Of a stretch of DNA of 64,000 nt, positions 56,778 to 64,000 are shown one piece after another. Made by a program: the position numbers and the translations under genes. Below the pieces are notes generated by a model that saw only the letters and a program-made list of their open reading frames with translations, was not told where the DNA came from and did no database searches. This DNA is from Bifidobacterium callimiconis (GTDB lineage Bacteria > Actinomycetota > Actinomycetes > Actinomycetales > Bifidobacteriaceae): contig NZ_QXGJ01000001.1 of NCBI RefSeq assembly GCF_003952005.1, positions 62,001 through 126,000 on the forward strand. The letters run 5' to 3'. Numbering within the stretch: position 1 is the first letter of the stretch; each line of letters opens with the position of its first letter.

Positions 56778-57515
56778 GTGAGTACTGCGTCTCCCATTCG
56801 AACGCTGATCGACTACTACTGGAACGTGTGGTATTTCCTCGCCGCGGTGTTCGGCGCCATAGCGTCCCTCCTGCTGGGTGCCTGGATTTCAGGCGCGGCG
56901 AACGGGACCCCGATAACCGGTGGGTATTGCGTCTATTTCACCGGCACCCAGCCGCTGATCTGTCTTTCGCTGCTCTTCGCATACGATGACAGGGTCTTGA
57001 AGGCGCACTACGGAGGCCTGCCCCGCCGGGTGTATTTCGCTTGGAAGCCAAGCTCGCTCAGAACCGTATTCCGGGCTCTGGTCCTGGCCGCTGTGAACCT
57101 GCTCGGCGTATTATGCTTCGACGCCATCATGATCCTGACGGGCGTCGAGATGCACCCGAATCTGGCCATCGTTTTGCGTTGTGTTGTACTGCAAAGCTTC
57201 TTGATTGCCCTGATCTACTCGATAATCGAGATCGTTACCGATCCCAAGATTGCCGGGATCGTCTCGGGCGTCCTGTGCTATGTATGGGTTATTCTGCCGG
57301 GCGACCTTCCCGACTACGCGACACCCTACGTTGCAGCCGCTCTACGGACCGTCGGCCTGAACCTGAACGGCACCGTAATGTCGCCGGCGGAAACGGGGAG
57401 CCGATCGTCTATCGACCCCGTGATGGGCGTGCCGATTGTGGCGCTCTGGATCGCCTATATTGTCGTCTACGTTCTGCTGAGCTGGTTCCATCGCGAAGGA
57501 GCGGAAAAGAAATGA
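56778..57515 (+). CDS. ABC-2-type membrane protein
   Basis: This 245-aa protein has about six predicted membrane helices, with large hydrophilic loops (LLFAYDDRVLKAHYGGLPRR). It starts at GTG, with GGGGAGG upstream and four bases after the ATPase stop. It probably forms the channel with the next gene, which overlaps it by four bases. I see no family more specific than ABC-2 exporter permeases. Confidence 0.75.
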   Translation: MSTASPIRTLIDYYWNVWYFLAAVFGAIASLLLGAWISGAANGTPITGGYCVYFTGTQPLICLSLLFAYDDRVLKAHYGGLPRRVYFAWKPSSLRTVFRALVLAAVNLLGVLCFDAIMILTGVEMHPNLAIVLRCVVLQSFLIALIYSIIEIVTDPKIAGIVSGVLCYVWVILPGDLPDYATPYVAAALRTVGLNLNGTVMSPAETGSRSSIDPVMGVPIVALWIAYIVVYVLLSWFHREGAEKK

Positions 57516-58150
57516 AATCCGAAATGAAATCCCTGTTCCGTATTGAACATGTGGCATTGATCCGCTGGTCGACGCTTGCCTTCATGGCCGTGCTTTTTCT
57601 TCCGCTGTTCTTTTTGCGTTACGGGAACATGGGCGCGGTGGTGCAGTCGGCGATGGTGATGGCGCTTCCCATAGCCGCGGCAGGTCTTGTCTTCTCCCAT
57701 GCGAGAGTGCCCGGCTCGTATCGTTCCTTCAGCATCCACGATCGGCTCCTGCTCCGCTTCAGTCTGAAGTCACTGTCGCTCGGCGTCGCGGTCAACGTCT
57801 GTCTGACCCTGATATACGGATTTGCCGTCGGATTCGTCGTCAATGAGCGACCGCTTTCATCGCATACCGTCCTGATGCTCGCATTCACCGCCGTTGTCCT
57901 TTCCTTGGCATGCTTCGTCCTGCGGGTCTGGACCAGTCCCCTTGTCTCCTGGAACGTTGTCGCTTTCTTCATCGTCGCCGGACTCACGGTAAGTTCCGGC
58001 ATGTTCGAAAACGCGCCAATCCTGCACGCCGTCATACCGACCACATGGATGCTAAGCGGGGCAGGATTCGCCGGTTACGTGATTCCGGTCGGCATCGCCG
58101 TCGCCGCGATAAGCGCATGGCTGCTGCTCAAGGCGGTGAAACGAGTCTAG
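57512..58150 (+). CDS. ABC-2-type membrane protein
   Basis: This 212-aa protein has six predicted membrane helices and begins MKSEMKSLFRIEHVALIRW; the second Met is an alternative start. GAAGGAG lies in the preceding gene. The two genes overlap at ATGA. Together with the ATPase at 56117 they form one exporter of unknown substrate. The 191 bases that follow, up to 58341, show no gene. Confidence 0.75.
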   Translation: MKSEMKSLFRIEHVALIRWSTLAFMAVLFLPLFFLRYGNMGAVVQSAMVMALPIAAAGLVFSHARVPGSYRSFSIHDRLLLRFSLKSLSLGVAVNVCLTLIYGFAVGFVVNERPLSSHTVLMLAFTAVVLSLACFVLRVWTSPLVSWNVVAFFIVAGLTVSSGMFENAPILHAVIPTTWMLSGAGFAGYVIPVGIAVAAISAWLLLKAVKRV

Positions 58151-58341
58151 CTACCGAAACTTCAGCGAATAGGCCGAACCATTGTTCGAGATCGGCGAGC
58201 GCGACGGGCTGCTATAGCACTGATAACGTCCCGGAACATCACTCATGCGAAACATCATGAGACCTCGGGAATTTTTAGCGTGAACCTATCGCGAAGTCAC
58301 GGCTACCAACTATTACAAGTAGCCTTCAATGAGGAGTGATC

Positions 58342-59355
58342 ATGGGTTTTCTGTCGGCGTTTACGGTTCCGTTCCTGTTTGCGTTGGCGTTGTGGCCGGT
58401 GGTGTCCATGGCGTTGACCGTTCCGGTGCTGGCGATGCTGTATCACCGCGATAACCGGCTTGGATTGCCGGCGGTCCTGTCCGCGTATGGCACGGTGCTG
58501 TATGCGATCGGCTTGCTGTGCTTCACCTTGTACCCGCTGCCGTCCGATCCCGTCGCGTTCTGCGCCGCCCACCATCTGACGCCACAGCTGGACCTGTTCC
58601 GGTTCATTGACGACATCCGTACCGACGGGTTGGATGCGGTGTTGCAGATCGTGATGAACGTCATGTTCTTCCTGCCGCTCGGATTCATCGTCAGGCGCGT
58701 GTTCCGCCGCGGGTTTTCCACGGCTCTCGTCGCCGGGTTCCTGGTCTCGCTGCTGGTGGAGACGATGCAGCTGACGGGAGCGCTGGGCATGTTCCCGTGC
58801 GCGTATCGCCTGTTCGACGTGGATGATCTGGCGTGGAACACGTCGGGCGCGCTGGCCGGGTACGGGTGCGCGCTGGTGTTCGACCGGCTCCTGCCCGTGC
58901 GTGAGTCGAATGCGGTGACGGTGACCCGTCCCGGTCTGATCCGGCGTCTGGTCGCGTTCCTCGTGGACATGGGCCTCGTGATGTCGGCGGCCCTGCCGCT
59001 GGCCGTCGCGGCGAACGTCGCCCACGCATTGGTCTCGGGCAGCAGGCCCGGTGCGGATGCCGACCGCGTGCTGGGCGGGTTGGGGTTCTCAGGGCTGATG
59101 TTCCTGCTCATGCTGTTCGTCTTCGAGGTGCTGGTGCCCTGGCTGCGGGACGGGCGCACGTTGGGAGGCGGCTACACGCATATGACCTGCGAGACAGTCC
59201 CGCGCTCGGGCGCACGCCGGGTCCTGTTCTATATGGCACGGTTCGTGGCGTTCGCCTGTCTGACGCTTGCCGGCATGCCGTGGCAGCCCGTGATCGCCCT
59301 TGCGCTTCTGGCGTTCTGGAGGGTGTTCAGGCGCATGCCCTACGACCTGATCTGA
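58342..59355 (+). CDS. VanZ-RDD membrane protein
   Basis: This 337-aa protein starts with membrane helices, then a VanZ-like domain (about 40-185; FTLYPLPSDP, NVMFFLPLGFIVR, FDVDDLAWNTSGALAGYG), followed by an RDD-type segment (about 205-320; RRLVAFLVDMGLV, with the name-giving Arg-Asp pattern). VanZ homologues give low-level teicoplanin resistance or have unknown roles. The start at 58342 has GAGGAG five bases upstream; a GTG at 58336 overlaps that site. Confidence 0.88.
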   Translation: MGFLSAFTVPFLFALALWPVVSMALTVPVLAMLYHRDNRLGLPAVLSAYGTVLYAIGLLCFTLYPLPSDPVAFCAAHHLTPQLDLFRFIDDIRTDGLDAVLQIVMNVMFFLPLGFIVRRVFRRGFSTALVAGFLVSLLVETMQLTGALGMFPCAYRLFDVDDLAWNTSGALAGYGCALVFDRLLPVRESNAVTVTRPGLIRRLVAFLVDMGLVMSAALPLAVAANVAHALVSGSRPGADADRVLGGLGFSGLMFLLMLFVFEVLVPWLRDGRTLGGGYTHMTCETVPRSGARRVLFYMARFVAFACLTLAGMPWQPVIALALLAFWRVFRRMPYDLI

Positions 59356-59472
59356 CGATCCTCCGGGCGTGTCGGCGCCCGTGCCGTGAACCGTCTGCGC
59401 GTTCCCCGCTACGTAAACCGATGGATACCCGTCTACGATGTGCCGTGGAAGGAGCAGCATACGCAGGATGAC

Positions 59473-60051
59473 ATGACCTCGCCCGGTGGGGAGGCGACGC
59501 GCGACGAGGATCTGCTCGCGCGGGTCGCCTCCGGGGACGAGCGCGCCTTCGAGACCCTGTACGGACGGTACGCTGTGGCGGTGCGGGCGTTCGTGCGTGC
59601 ACGCGTGCCGGATACCGGCACGGCCGAGGAGGTGTGCGCCGACGTGTGGCTGGGCTGCTGGCGGTCGGCGAAGGCGTTCCATGGTGACGCGAAGGTGCTG
59701 TCATGGCTGCTGGGCATCGCGAAACGCCAGATCTATATGCGTATACGGCGCGTGCGCCCGAACGTGACCGCGTTGGACGACGCGCCCGAACCGCGTGACG
59801 ATGGCCCGAGCCCGGAGACCGTCGTGCTGTCCGAAGCGGGCATGGACGATCTAACGTCGTTGCTGCGCCGTCTGCCCGTCGAACTGGTGGAGACGGCGAC
59901 GTTGGCGTGGCTGCATGGCCTGCCGTACCGGCAGATCGCCAGCCTGCTGGACGTGCCGGAGGGCACGGTCAAATCCCGTGTCTCGCGTGCGCGCCGTCTG
60001 CTGCGCGCGCAACTCGACCGCCAGAATGATGCGGCTGGAAAGGAACGGTGA
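59473..60051 (+). CDS. Sigma-70 family (ECF-like) sigma factor
   Basis: This 192-aa sigma factor has region 2 (DERAFETLYGRYAVAVRAFV; ...SWLLGIAKRQIYMRIRR) and region 4 (ALAW-like LAWLHGLPYRQIASLLDV, PEGTVKSRVSRARRLLRAQL) with HTH. The start at 59473 is chosen because an AGGA lies five bases upstream; the open frame starts at 59386. It begins an operon of a membrane protein, two permeases, an ATPase and a lipoprotein. Its region 2 reads DVWLGCWRSA. It probably directs that operon, but I did not find its promoter consensus. Confidence 0.88.
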   Translation: MTSPGGEATRDEDLLARVASGDERAFETLYGRYAVAVRAFVRARVPDTGTAEEVCADVWLGCWRSAKAFHGDAKVLSWLLGIAKRQIYMRIRRVRPNVTALDDAPEPRDDGPSPETVVLSEAGMDDLTSLLRRLPVELVETATLAWLHGLPYRQIASLLDVPEGTVKSRVSRARRLLRAQLDRQNDAAGKER

Positions 60052-60057
60052 ACCCTA

Positions 60058-60885
60058 ATGACCGATCATATCGACGAAACGACCGGCCGCTTGACGGACG
60101 ATGAGGCCGACGAGCGTCTGCTCGCGGCATTGGCCGCCGTGGAACGATCCCGTTCGGGAGAAACGCCTCCCGTGACGGCATTGATGGCGCGCATTCGCGC
60201 ATCGCGGTCCCCGTTGGATGGTCCCGCATGGTCGTGGGCGCGTAGCCTGCGGTTGTTCATGCTGCTGCTGGGCCGGCAGACGAGGGTGGTGCCGTGGCAG
60301 GTGGTGCCGGCCACGCTGGCGTTGATGGCGTTCGCCGGATTGGGGGCGCGGTTCTTCGCGGTCGGCTGGGGGGTGACGGTCGTGTCCCGCGCGTTCTGCT
60401 CGATGGTGCTGGCCGGCGTGTTGTTGAGCGTGACGATGGCGTTCGGTGATTCCCGCGCGGACATGATCTCGTCGGCCACCCCGTTGGGGCCGGGGGCGGT
60501 CACGCTGGTCCGGTTGGCGTTCGTACTCGCCTGCGACGTCGTGTTCGGACTGTTGGTGACCGTTGTGATGGGCGTGCAGGACTATGGGGCGTTCGGCGTG
60601 CTGCTGGTCGGGTGGCTGTCGCCTTTGCTGTTGGTCGCCGGCGTGGGCGCGATGCTCGCGATCCGTTTCTCCACGGGCGTCGGCTTCGGCGTCGGCCTGC
60701 TGCTGGTCGCCGTGATCCGCACGGACCTGCTCGGGCTCATGGGCCTGCCGTCCGCGGGCTGGATCGATATGACCCGGACATTCGGGCAGCCGCTGCTGGC
60801 CGTCGCGGGTCTGCTGGCGTGCGCGGTGGCGGTGGCGTTCGCTGGACGATTGTCCGAGGCGCGCGTGGCGGCCGCGGCCGTCTGA
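60058..60885 (+). CDS. Membrane protein, possible anti-sigma factor
   Basis: This 275-aa protein has a soluble N-terminal region of about 65 residues (LTDDEADERLLAALAAVERS), then about six membrane helices. It starts six bases after the sigma-factor stop, the usual place for an anti-sigma factor. No HxxxCxxC zinc motif is present, so it is not a classical ZAS anti-sigma. It could also be an extra permease subunit. Function is inferred from position only. Confidence 0.6.
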   Translation: MTDHIDETTGRLTDDEADERLLAALAAVERSRSGETPPVTALMARIRASRSPLDGPAWSWARSLRLFMLLLGRQTRVVPWQVVPATLALMAFAGLGARFFAVGWGVTVVSRAFCSMVLAGVLLSVTMAFGDSRADMISSATPLGPGAVTLVRLAFVLACDVVFGLLVTVVMGVQDYGAFGVLLVGWLSPLLLVAGVGAMLAIRFSTGVGFGVGLLLVAVIRTDLLGLMGLPSAGWIDMTRTFGQPLLAVAGLLACAVAVAFAGRLSEARVAAAAV

Positions 60886-61019
60886 ACGGATCAAGGTCGA
60901 TGAGTCGGCCGGTGGTCGTTCGGCGTGTCGCGTGAACCATGCGGTCGGCGACCGCTACCTATCTGGTGACGGACGATAAGGAACGGCCGTCGAACTTTCG
61001 GACTTCAGGGAGGGACGGC

Positions 61020-61646
61020 ATGTCGGGAATGATTCGCGCGCAGGCCAGGCGCATCGGCCCGGGATTGTTGGCGGCGCCCGTGGTCTGCGGGATTACTGTT
61101 GCGGCCGCCGGCATCATGGTGTTCGGCGTGTGGTCGCGTACGCAGACGTTGACGGTGGTGAACTGGCTCGCCCAGCTGATGGTGATCGGTTCGGGCGTGT
61201 GCGTGGCGGTCGCGTTGACCGGCGACCCGCTGGTCGAGGCGAGCGAGTCCACGCCCGTGGGCTGGCGGCGCGTTGAGTCCACGCGGTTCGTCCTGACGGC
61301 CTTGTCCGGTCTGGTCGGCGCCGTGCTCATGTTCGCGCCGTTGCACGTGCTGGGCTTGTGGCCGCAGGACCTGGGATGGATGAGTCTGATCGCGCCGACG
61401 GGCGCGGTACTGGTCGTGGGGGCGGCCGGATTCGCGACCACCGCCATGACCGCGTCCACACAGGCCACGGTCATGGCGGTGGTCGCGGTATGGATGTTCC
61501 TCGCCCTCCTGTGGGACCCGTACGTGCTCGACCCGGTCGCGCAGCGCGGCATACCGCTCGCCGCCGCCGTGATCGCCGTCGGGGCCGCGTGGCGGCTGCT
61601 GGGCGACGAGGAACGCAACGTGACGCTTGCGAGGAGGAGCATATGA
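61020..61646 (+). CDS. Membrane protein, ABC-transporter-associated
   Basis: This 208-aa protein has about six hydrophobic segments and begins MSGMIRAQARRIGPGLLAAP. The start at 61020 follows AGGGAGGG and cuts an unlikely upstream extension. Its stop overlaps the next gene at ATGA. It is probably one half of an ABC-2-type permease, paired with the gene at 61643; I find no close family. Confidence 0.65.
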   Translation: MSGMIRAQARRIGPGLLAAPVVCGITVAAAGIMVFGVWSRTQTLTVVNWLAQLMVIGSGVCVAVALTGDPLVEASESTPVGWRRVESTRFVLTALSGLVGAVLMFAPLHVLGLWPQDLGWMSLIAPTGAVLVVGAAGFATTAMTASTQATVMAVVAVWMFLALLWDPYVLDPVAQRGIPLAAAVIAVGAAWRLLGDEERNVTLARRSI

Positions 61647-62425
61647 GCATGCGCATCGGTTTCCCGCGATTGGTCCGCGTCCACCTGTTCATCGTGTGGC
61701 GGCAACGCTCCCTATGGGCTGCGGCCGTCCCATTGGCCCTGTTCGCGCTCCTGCTGGGCGTGATCTCCCCTGCCGGTCCGCACGACCACGGCGCGGGAGA
61801 TCTGGCGTTCATGGCCAAGACGATGGCCATGTTCATGCCGATCGCCTACATGGCCGCGTTCACCGATTTCCACACGCGCCACGACCGGCTCGGCATCGGC
61901 CAGTTGGAGGACTCCACGCCCACACCCGCGCCCGTGCTGGCCGCGGCGCGCACGCTCGGCGCGTTCCTGATCCTCATCGCCCCGTCGCTCCTGCTGCTGG
62001 CCTGCGCCGGCGTCACGCAGACCCTGCACGGCTCGTGGCGGGCCGTCCCGCAGGCGTTGGCCGCCGGGCTTACGATCACCGGGCCGGCCGTGCTGACCGC
62101 GATGAGCCTGTCCTCGCTGCTCGGCGCGATCCTGCCCATGATCGTCGCGCGCATCGCCGGCGTGCTCGCATGGTTCGCGCTCGTGTTCTCCTCGCCGATG
62201 CTGCCCGTGCCGACCGTCAACGGCACCATCCTCAACGTGATCGGCGACGCCGTCGGCGCCGGATGGTTCGGACTCAAACCCGTCTACCCGGCCGCGGGAG
62301 GCATCCTCGCGGTCACCGGCACGCCCGCCAACGCGGCCTTATCCCTGATCGCGCAGCTCGCCGCCGCCATACTACTCATGGCATTGGGCGGATGGTGCTC
62401 GGCACGCCCACGCACGGCACGCTGA
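61643..62425 (+). CDS. ABC-2-type permease
   Basis: This 260-aa protein has six predicted membrane helices. The central cytoplasmic loop LEDSTPTPAPVLAAARTLG and the ending SARPRTAR are visible. GAGGAGG precedes its ATG, and it overlaps the upstream gene by four bases. The ATPase follows 53 bases later. Together they probably make an exporter controlled by the sigma factor upstream. Substrate unknown. Confidence 0.7.
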   Translation: MSMRIGFPRLVRVHLFIVWRQRSLWAAAVPLALFALLLGVISPAGPHDHGAGDLAFMAKTMAMFMPIAYMAAFTDFHTRHDRLGIGQLEDSTPTPAPVLAAARTLGAFLILIAPSLLLLACAGVTQTLHGSWRAVPQALAAGLTITGPAVLTAMSLSSLLGAILPMIVARIAGVLAWFALVFSSPMLPVPTVNGTILNVIGDAVGAGWFGLKPVYPAAGGILAVTGTPANAALSLIAQLAAAILLMALGGWCSARPRTAR

Positions 62426-62478
62426 ACAGCATCGGCGGAACCCTCATCGGAAACATCGACACGGGAAGGAAAAGCATC

Positions 62479-63354
62479 ATGTTCATCTCCATCAGCCATC
62501 TGACCAAGGACTTCCCGAGGAAGCCCCGCGCACTGGACGACGTGACCTGCGACCTGCCGCACGGCATGGTCGGCCTGATCGGGCCGAACGGCGCCGGCAA
62601 GACCACGCTCATGCGCATCCTCGCCGGCATCATCCGCCCCACGTCGGGCCAGGTGCTCATGGACGGCCACGATCTGAAGGACGCGAAAACCCGCCGCGCG
62701 CTCAAACGCACGCTCGGCTACCTGCCGCAGGACATCGAACCCTACCCGCAGCTCACCCCGCTCGAATTCCTCGACTACGTGGGCGTCCTCAAAGGCATCG
62801 ACGACACCCGGGAGCGCATGCGCCAGGCACGCGAGCTCATCGACCGGGTCGGACTCACGGACGTGGCCGACCGGCGCATCGGCGGCTTCTCCGGCGGCAT
62901 GTGCCGCCGCGTCGGCATCGCCCAGGCTCTCATGGCGGATCCCCGGCTCATCATCGTGGACGAACCCACCGCCGGACTCGATCCCGAGGAACGCATGCGC
63001 TTCCGCACGCTGCTCGCCGGCCTCGGCGGCGAGCGCACCGTGATCCTGTCCACCCACATCCTCGACGACATCGCACAGACCTGCCCATACGTGTTCGTCC
63101 TGCGCCAGGGCCGCATCCGCTACGACGGGCCGACCGAACAACTCACCGGACACGCCGCGGGCCGCGTCTGGCTCACCCAGCCGGCCAACACCCCGCCACC
63201 CGCAGGCATGATCGTCGCCAACGCCGTCACCACCGCACGAGGCGTACGCTACCGCGTCATCACCGACAATCCGCCCGCCAACGCGCACCCCATGGAACCC
63301 ACATTGGAGGACGGCTACATGACCCTCATCGAGGAACACCCCGACCACCACTGA
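62479..63354 (+). CDS. ABC transporter ATP-binding protein
   Basis: This 291-aa ATPase has Walker A GPNGAGKTTLMR (about 37-48), a Q-loop LGYLPQDIEPY, signature GGFSGGMCRRVGIAQAL, Walker B LIIVDEPTAGLDP and H-loop LSTHILDD. It resembles bacitracin/lantibiotic/ABC-2 exporter ATPases (CcmA family). After the ABC domain come about 75 residues without clear homology. AAGGAAAAG precedes the start at 62479. Confidence 0.92.
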   Translation: MFISISHLTKDFPRKPRALDDVTCDLPHGMVGLIGPNGAGKTTLMRILAGIIRPTSGQVLMDGHDLKDAKTRRALKRTLGYLPQDIEPYPQLTPLEFLDYVGVLKGIDDTRERMRQARELIDRVGLTDVADRRIGGFSGGMCRRVGIAQALMADPRLIIVDEPTAGLDPEERMRFRTLLAGLGGERTVILSTHILDDIAQTCPYVFVLRQGRIRYDGPTEQLTGHAAGRVWLTQPANTPPPAGMIVANAVTTARGVRYRVITDNPPANAHPMEPTLEDGYMTLIEEHPDHH

Positions 63355-63407
63355 CGGCCGGAGAACCGGCAACCAAAACACCGCCGAACACGACAAAGGA
63401 AACCAGC

Positions 63408-63806
63408 ATGACCAACACGACACACGCCATCCGCACCATCACGGCCACCGGTCTCGCCGCCATCATGGCCCTGAGCCTGACCGCCTGCATGGACGGAATC
63501 AAGCACCCCGAAAACTACCCGACCGACGGCAGCAAAACAATCACCGCGACCAGCAACCCGCAGGACATCAGCGCCGACCAACTCGGCCACACATGGCCAC
63601 TCACCGTCGACCACGGCACCGTCAGCTGCACGCACGACACCAAAGGCGACCCCGTCATGCGCTTCACCGCACCCGACGGCACCCAATACGCCCTCAACCA
63701 GACCAGCGACAACAAGGACCTGCCCGACATCGACCAACTCCTCGCCAACGGCAAATCCACCGGCACCCTCACTAGCTTCGCCTTCACCGTCTGCGACGTG
63801 AAATGA
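63408..63806 (+). CDS. Small lipoprotein, DUF2511-like
   Basis: This 132-aa protein has a lipoprotein signal with LSLTACM (cysteine at about 27), then a region WPLTVDHGTVSCTHD... FTAPDGTQYALN with a C-terminal cysteine (TVCDVK), resembling DUF2511/YebY-type secreted proteins. It lies 53 bases after the ATPase with AAAGGAAA before the ATG, so it is probably the last gene of the sigma-factor operon. Its plus strand is extremely A/C-rich. Confidence 0.7.
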   Translation: MTNTTHAIRTITATGLAAIMALSLTACMDGIKHPENYPTDGSKTITATSNPQDISADQLGHTWPLTVDHGTVSCTHDTKGDPVMRFTAPDGTQYALNQTSDNKDLPDIDQLLANGKSTGTLTSFAFTVCDVK

Positions 63807-63814
63807 ACAGCACA

Positions 63815-63833
63815 GCCCTCATGGTGAGAGGGC
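63815..63833. terminator. Short hairpin between convergent ends
   Basis: GCCCTC (63815-63820) and GAGGGC (63828-63833) form a 6-bp stem with a 7-base loop between the lipoprotein end and the minus-strand partial gene. Read on the minus strand, TTTTAAC lies just before it, not after it. Confidence 0.35.
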
Positions 63834-63848
63834 GTTAAAACCGGACCC

Positions 63849-64000
63849 TTAGATTTGAGATTGCCCGTTCATCAGTCTGCGCATCATATGGGCGAATCCC
63901 GGCATGCCGGAATGTTCAAGCCGTTCCAGTTCTTCCCGCATGGTGCGCGGCGGATGCTTCTTTGATGCGACCAGTTCGGTCATGGCCTTGATCGCGCGTT
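63849..64000 (-). CDS. C-terminal fragment of an unrecognised protein
   Basis: A minus-strand frame enters from the window edge and ends at TAA 63851-63849. The visible 49 residues include KAMTELVASKKHPPRTMREE and GMPGFAHMMRRLMNG, basic and without membrane segments. I do not recognise the family. Most of the gene lies outside the window. Confidence 0.5.
   Translation of the reverse strand, partial: RAIKAMTELVASKKHPPRTMREELERLEHSGMPGFAHMMRRLMNGQSQI

Overview
The window looks like a chromosomal segment of a Bifidobacterium or a very close relative. The evidence is high GC, actinobacterial gene sets (whiA with an Arg-type rapZ, hrcA with the second dnaJ, long uvrC), and adjacent transketolase and transaldolase genes, the carbon-rearranging pair of the bifid shunt. 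This is inferred from gene content and order; no database search was possible. I saw no tRNA, rRNA, CRISPR array, insertion sequence or prophage.

Region 1 (1-22 kb) is core metabolism. It holds a fructosamine-kinase tail, dnaJ and hrcA (minus strand, with a CIRCE operator), then tkt and tal (plus strand). Two PLP aminotransferases follow, one with an N-terminal Cro/C1 helix-turn-helix domain, then a Cof-type HAD phosphatase. A long minus-strand series runs uvrA-uvrC-aroE-rapZ-whiA-pgk-tpiA-secG, with hairpins between several genes.

Region 2 (22-36 kb) is mixed. It contains cstA and its small partner ybdD separated by a strong hairpin, acylphosphatase with a zinc metallopeptidase, and a tightly coupled MATE transporter/KdsC-like phosphatase/RpiR regulator operon. 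A TetR regulator with two sugar O-acetyltransferases lies divergent from an Old Yellow Enzyme gene, with clear operator repeats between them. A DUF559/AbiEi-like gene is framed by two copies of a 78-bp palindromic repeat. An ABC-F ATPase and a CDF metal transporter follow, with large inverted repeats between them.

Region 3 (36-44 kb) is an incomplete Wadjet/MksBEF-type condensin operon (jetA, jetB, jetC, minus strand). jetA is interrupted by one in-frame TAG, and no jetD nuclease gene is present in the window. Upstream lie three small regulator or membrane genes with palindromic operators, and a small PF04020-type membrane protein.

Region 4 (44-53.5 kb) is a Ugp/MalK-type ABC importer operon (ATPase, two permeases, a beta-CASP-like metallo-hydrolase, lipoprotein binding protein). 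Its first part lies in a block whose plus strand is very rich in G+T whichever strand is coding. An unrecognised 338-aa protein with its own promoter and structured leader follows, then a membrane-anchored lysozyme-like protein.

Region 5 (53.5-64 kb) holds VOC, SRAP and CPBP proteins. Then come a possible 11-codon peptide ORF and a run of 12 G upstream of an ABC-2 exporter operon, a VanZ-RDD protein, and a sigma-factor operon with membrane proteins, a second ABC exporter and a lipoprotein. The last 150 bases carry the tail of an unidentified minus-strand gene.
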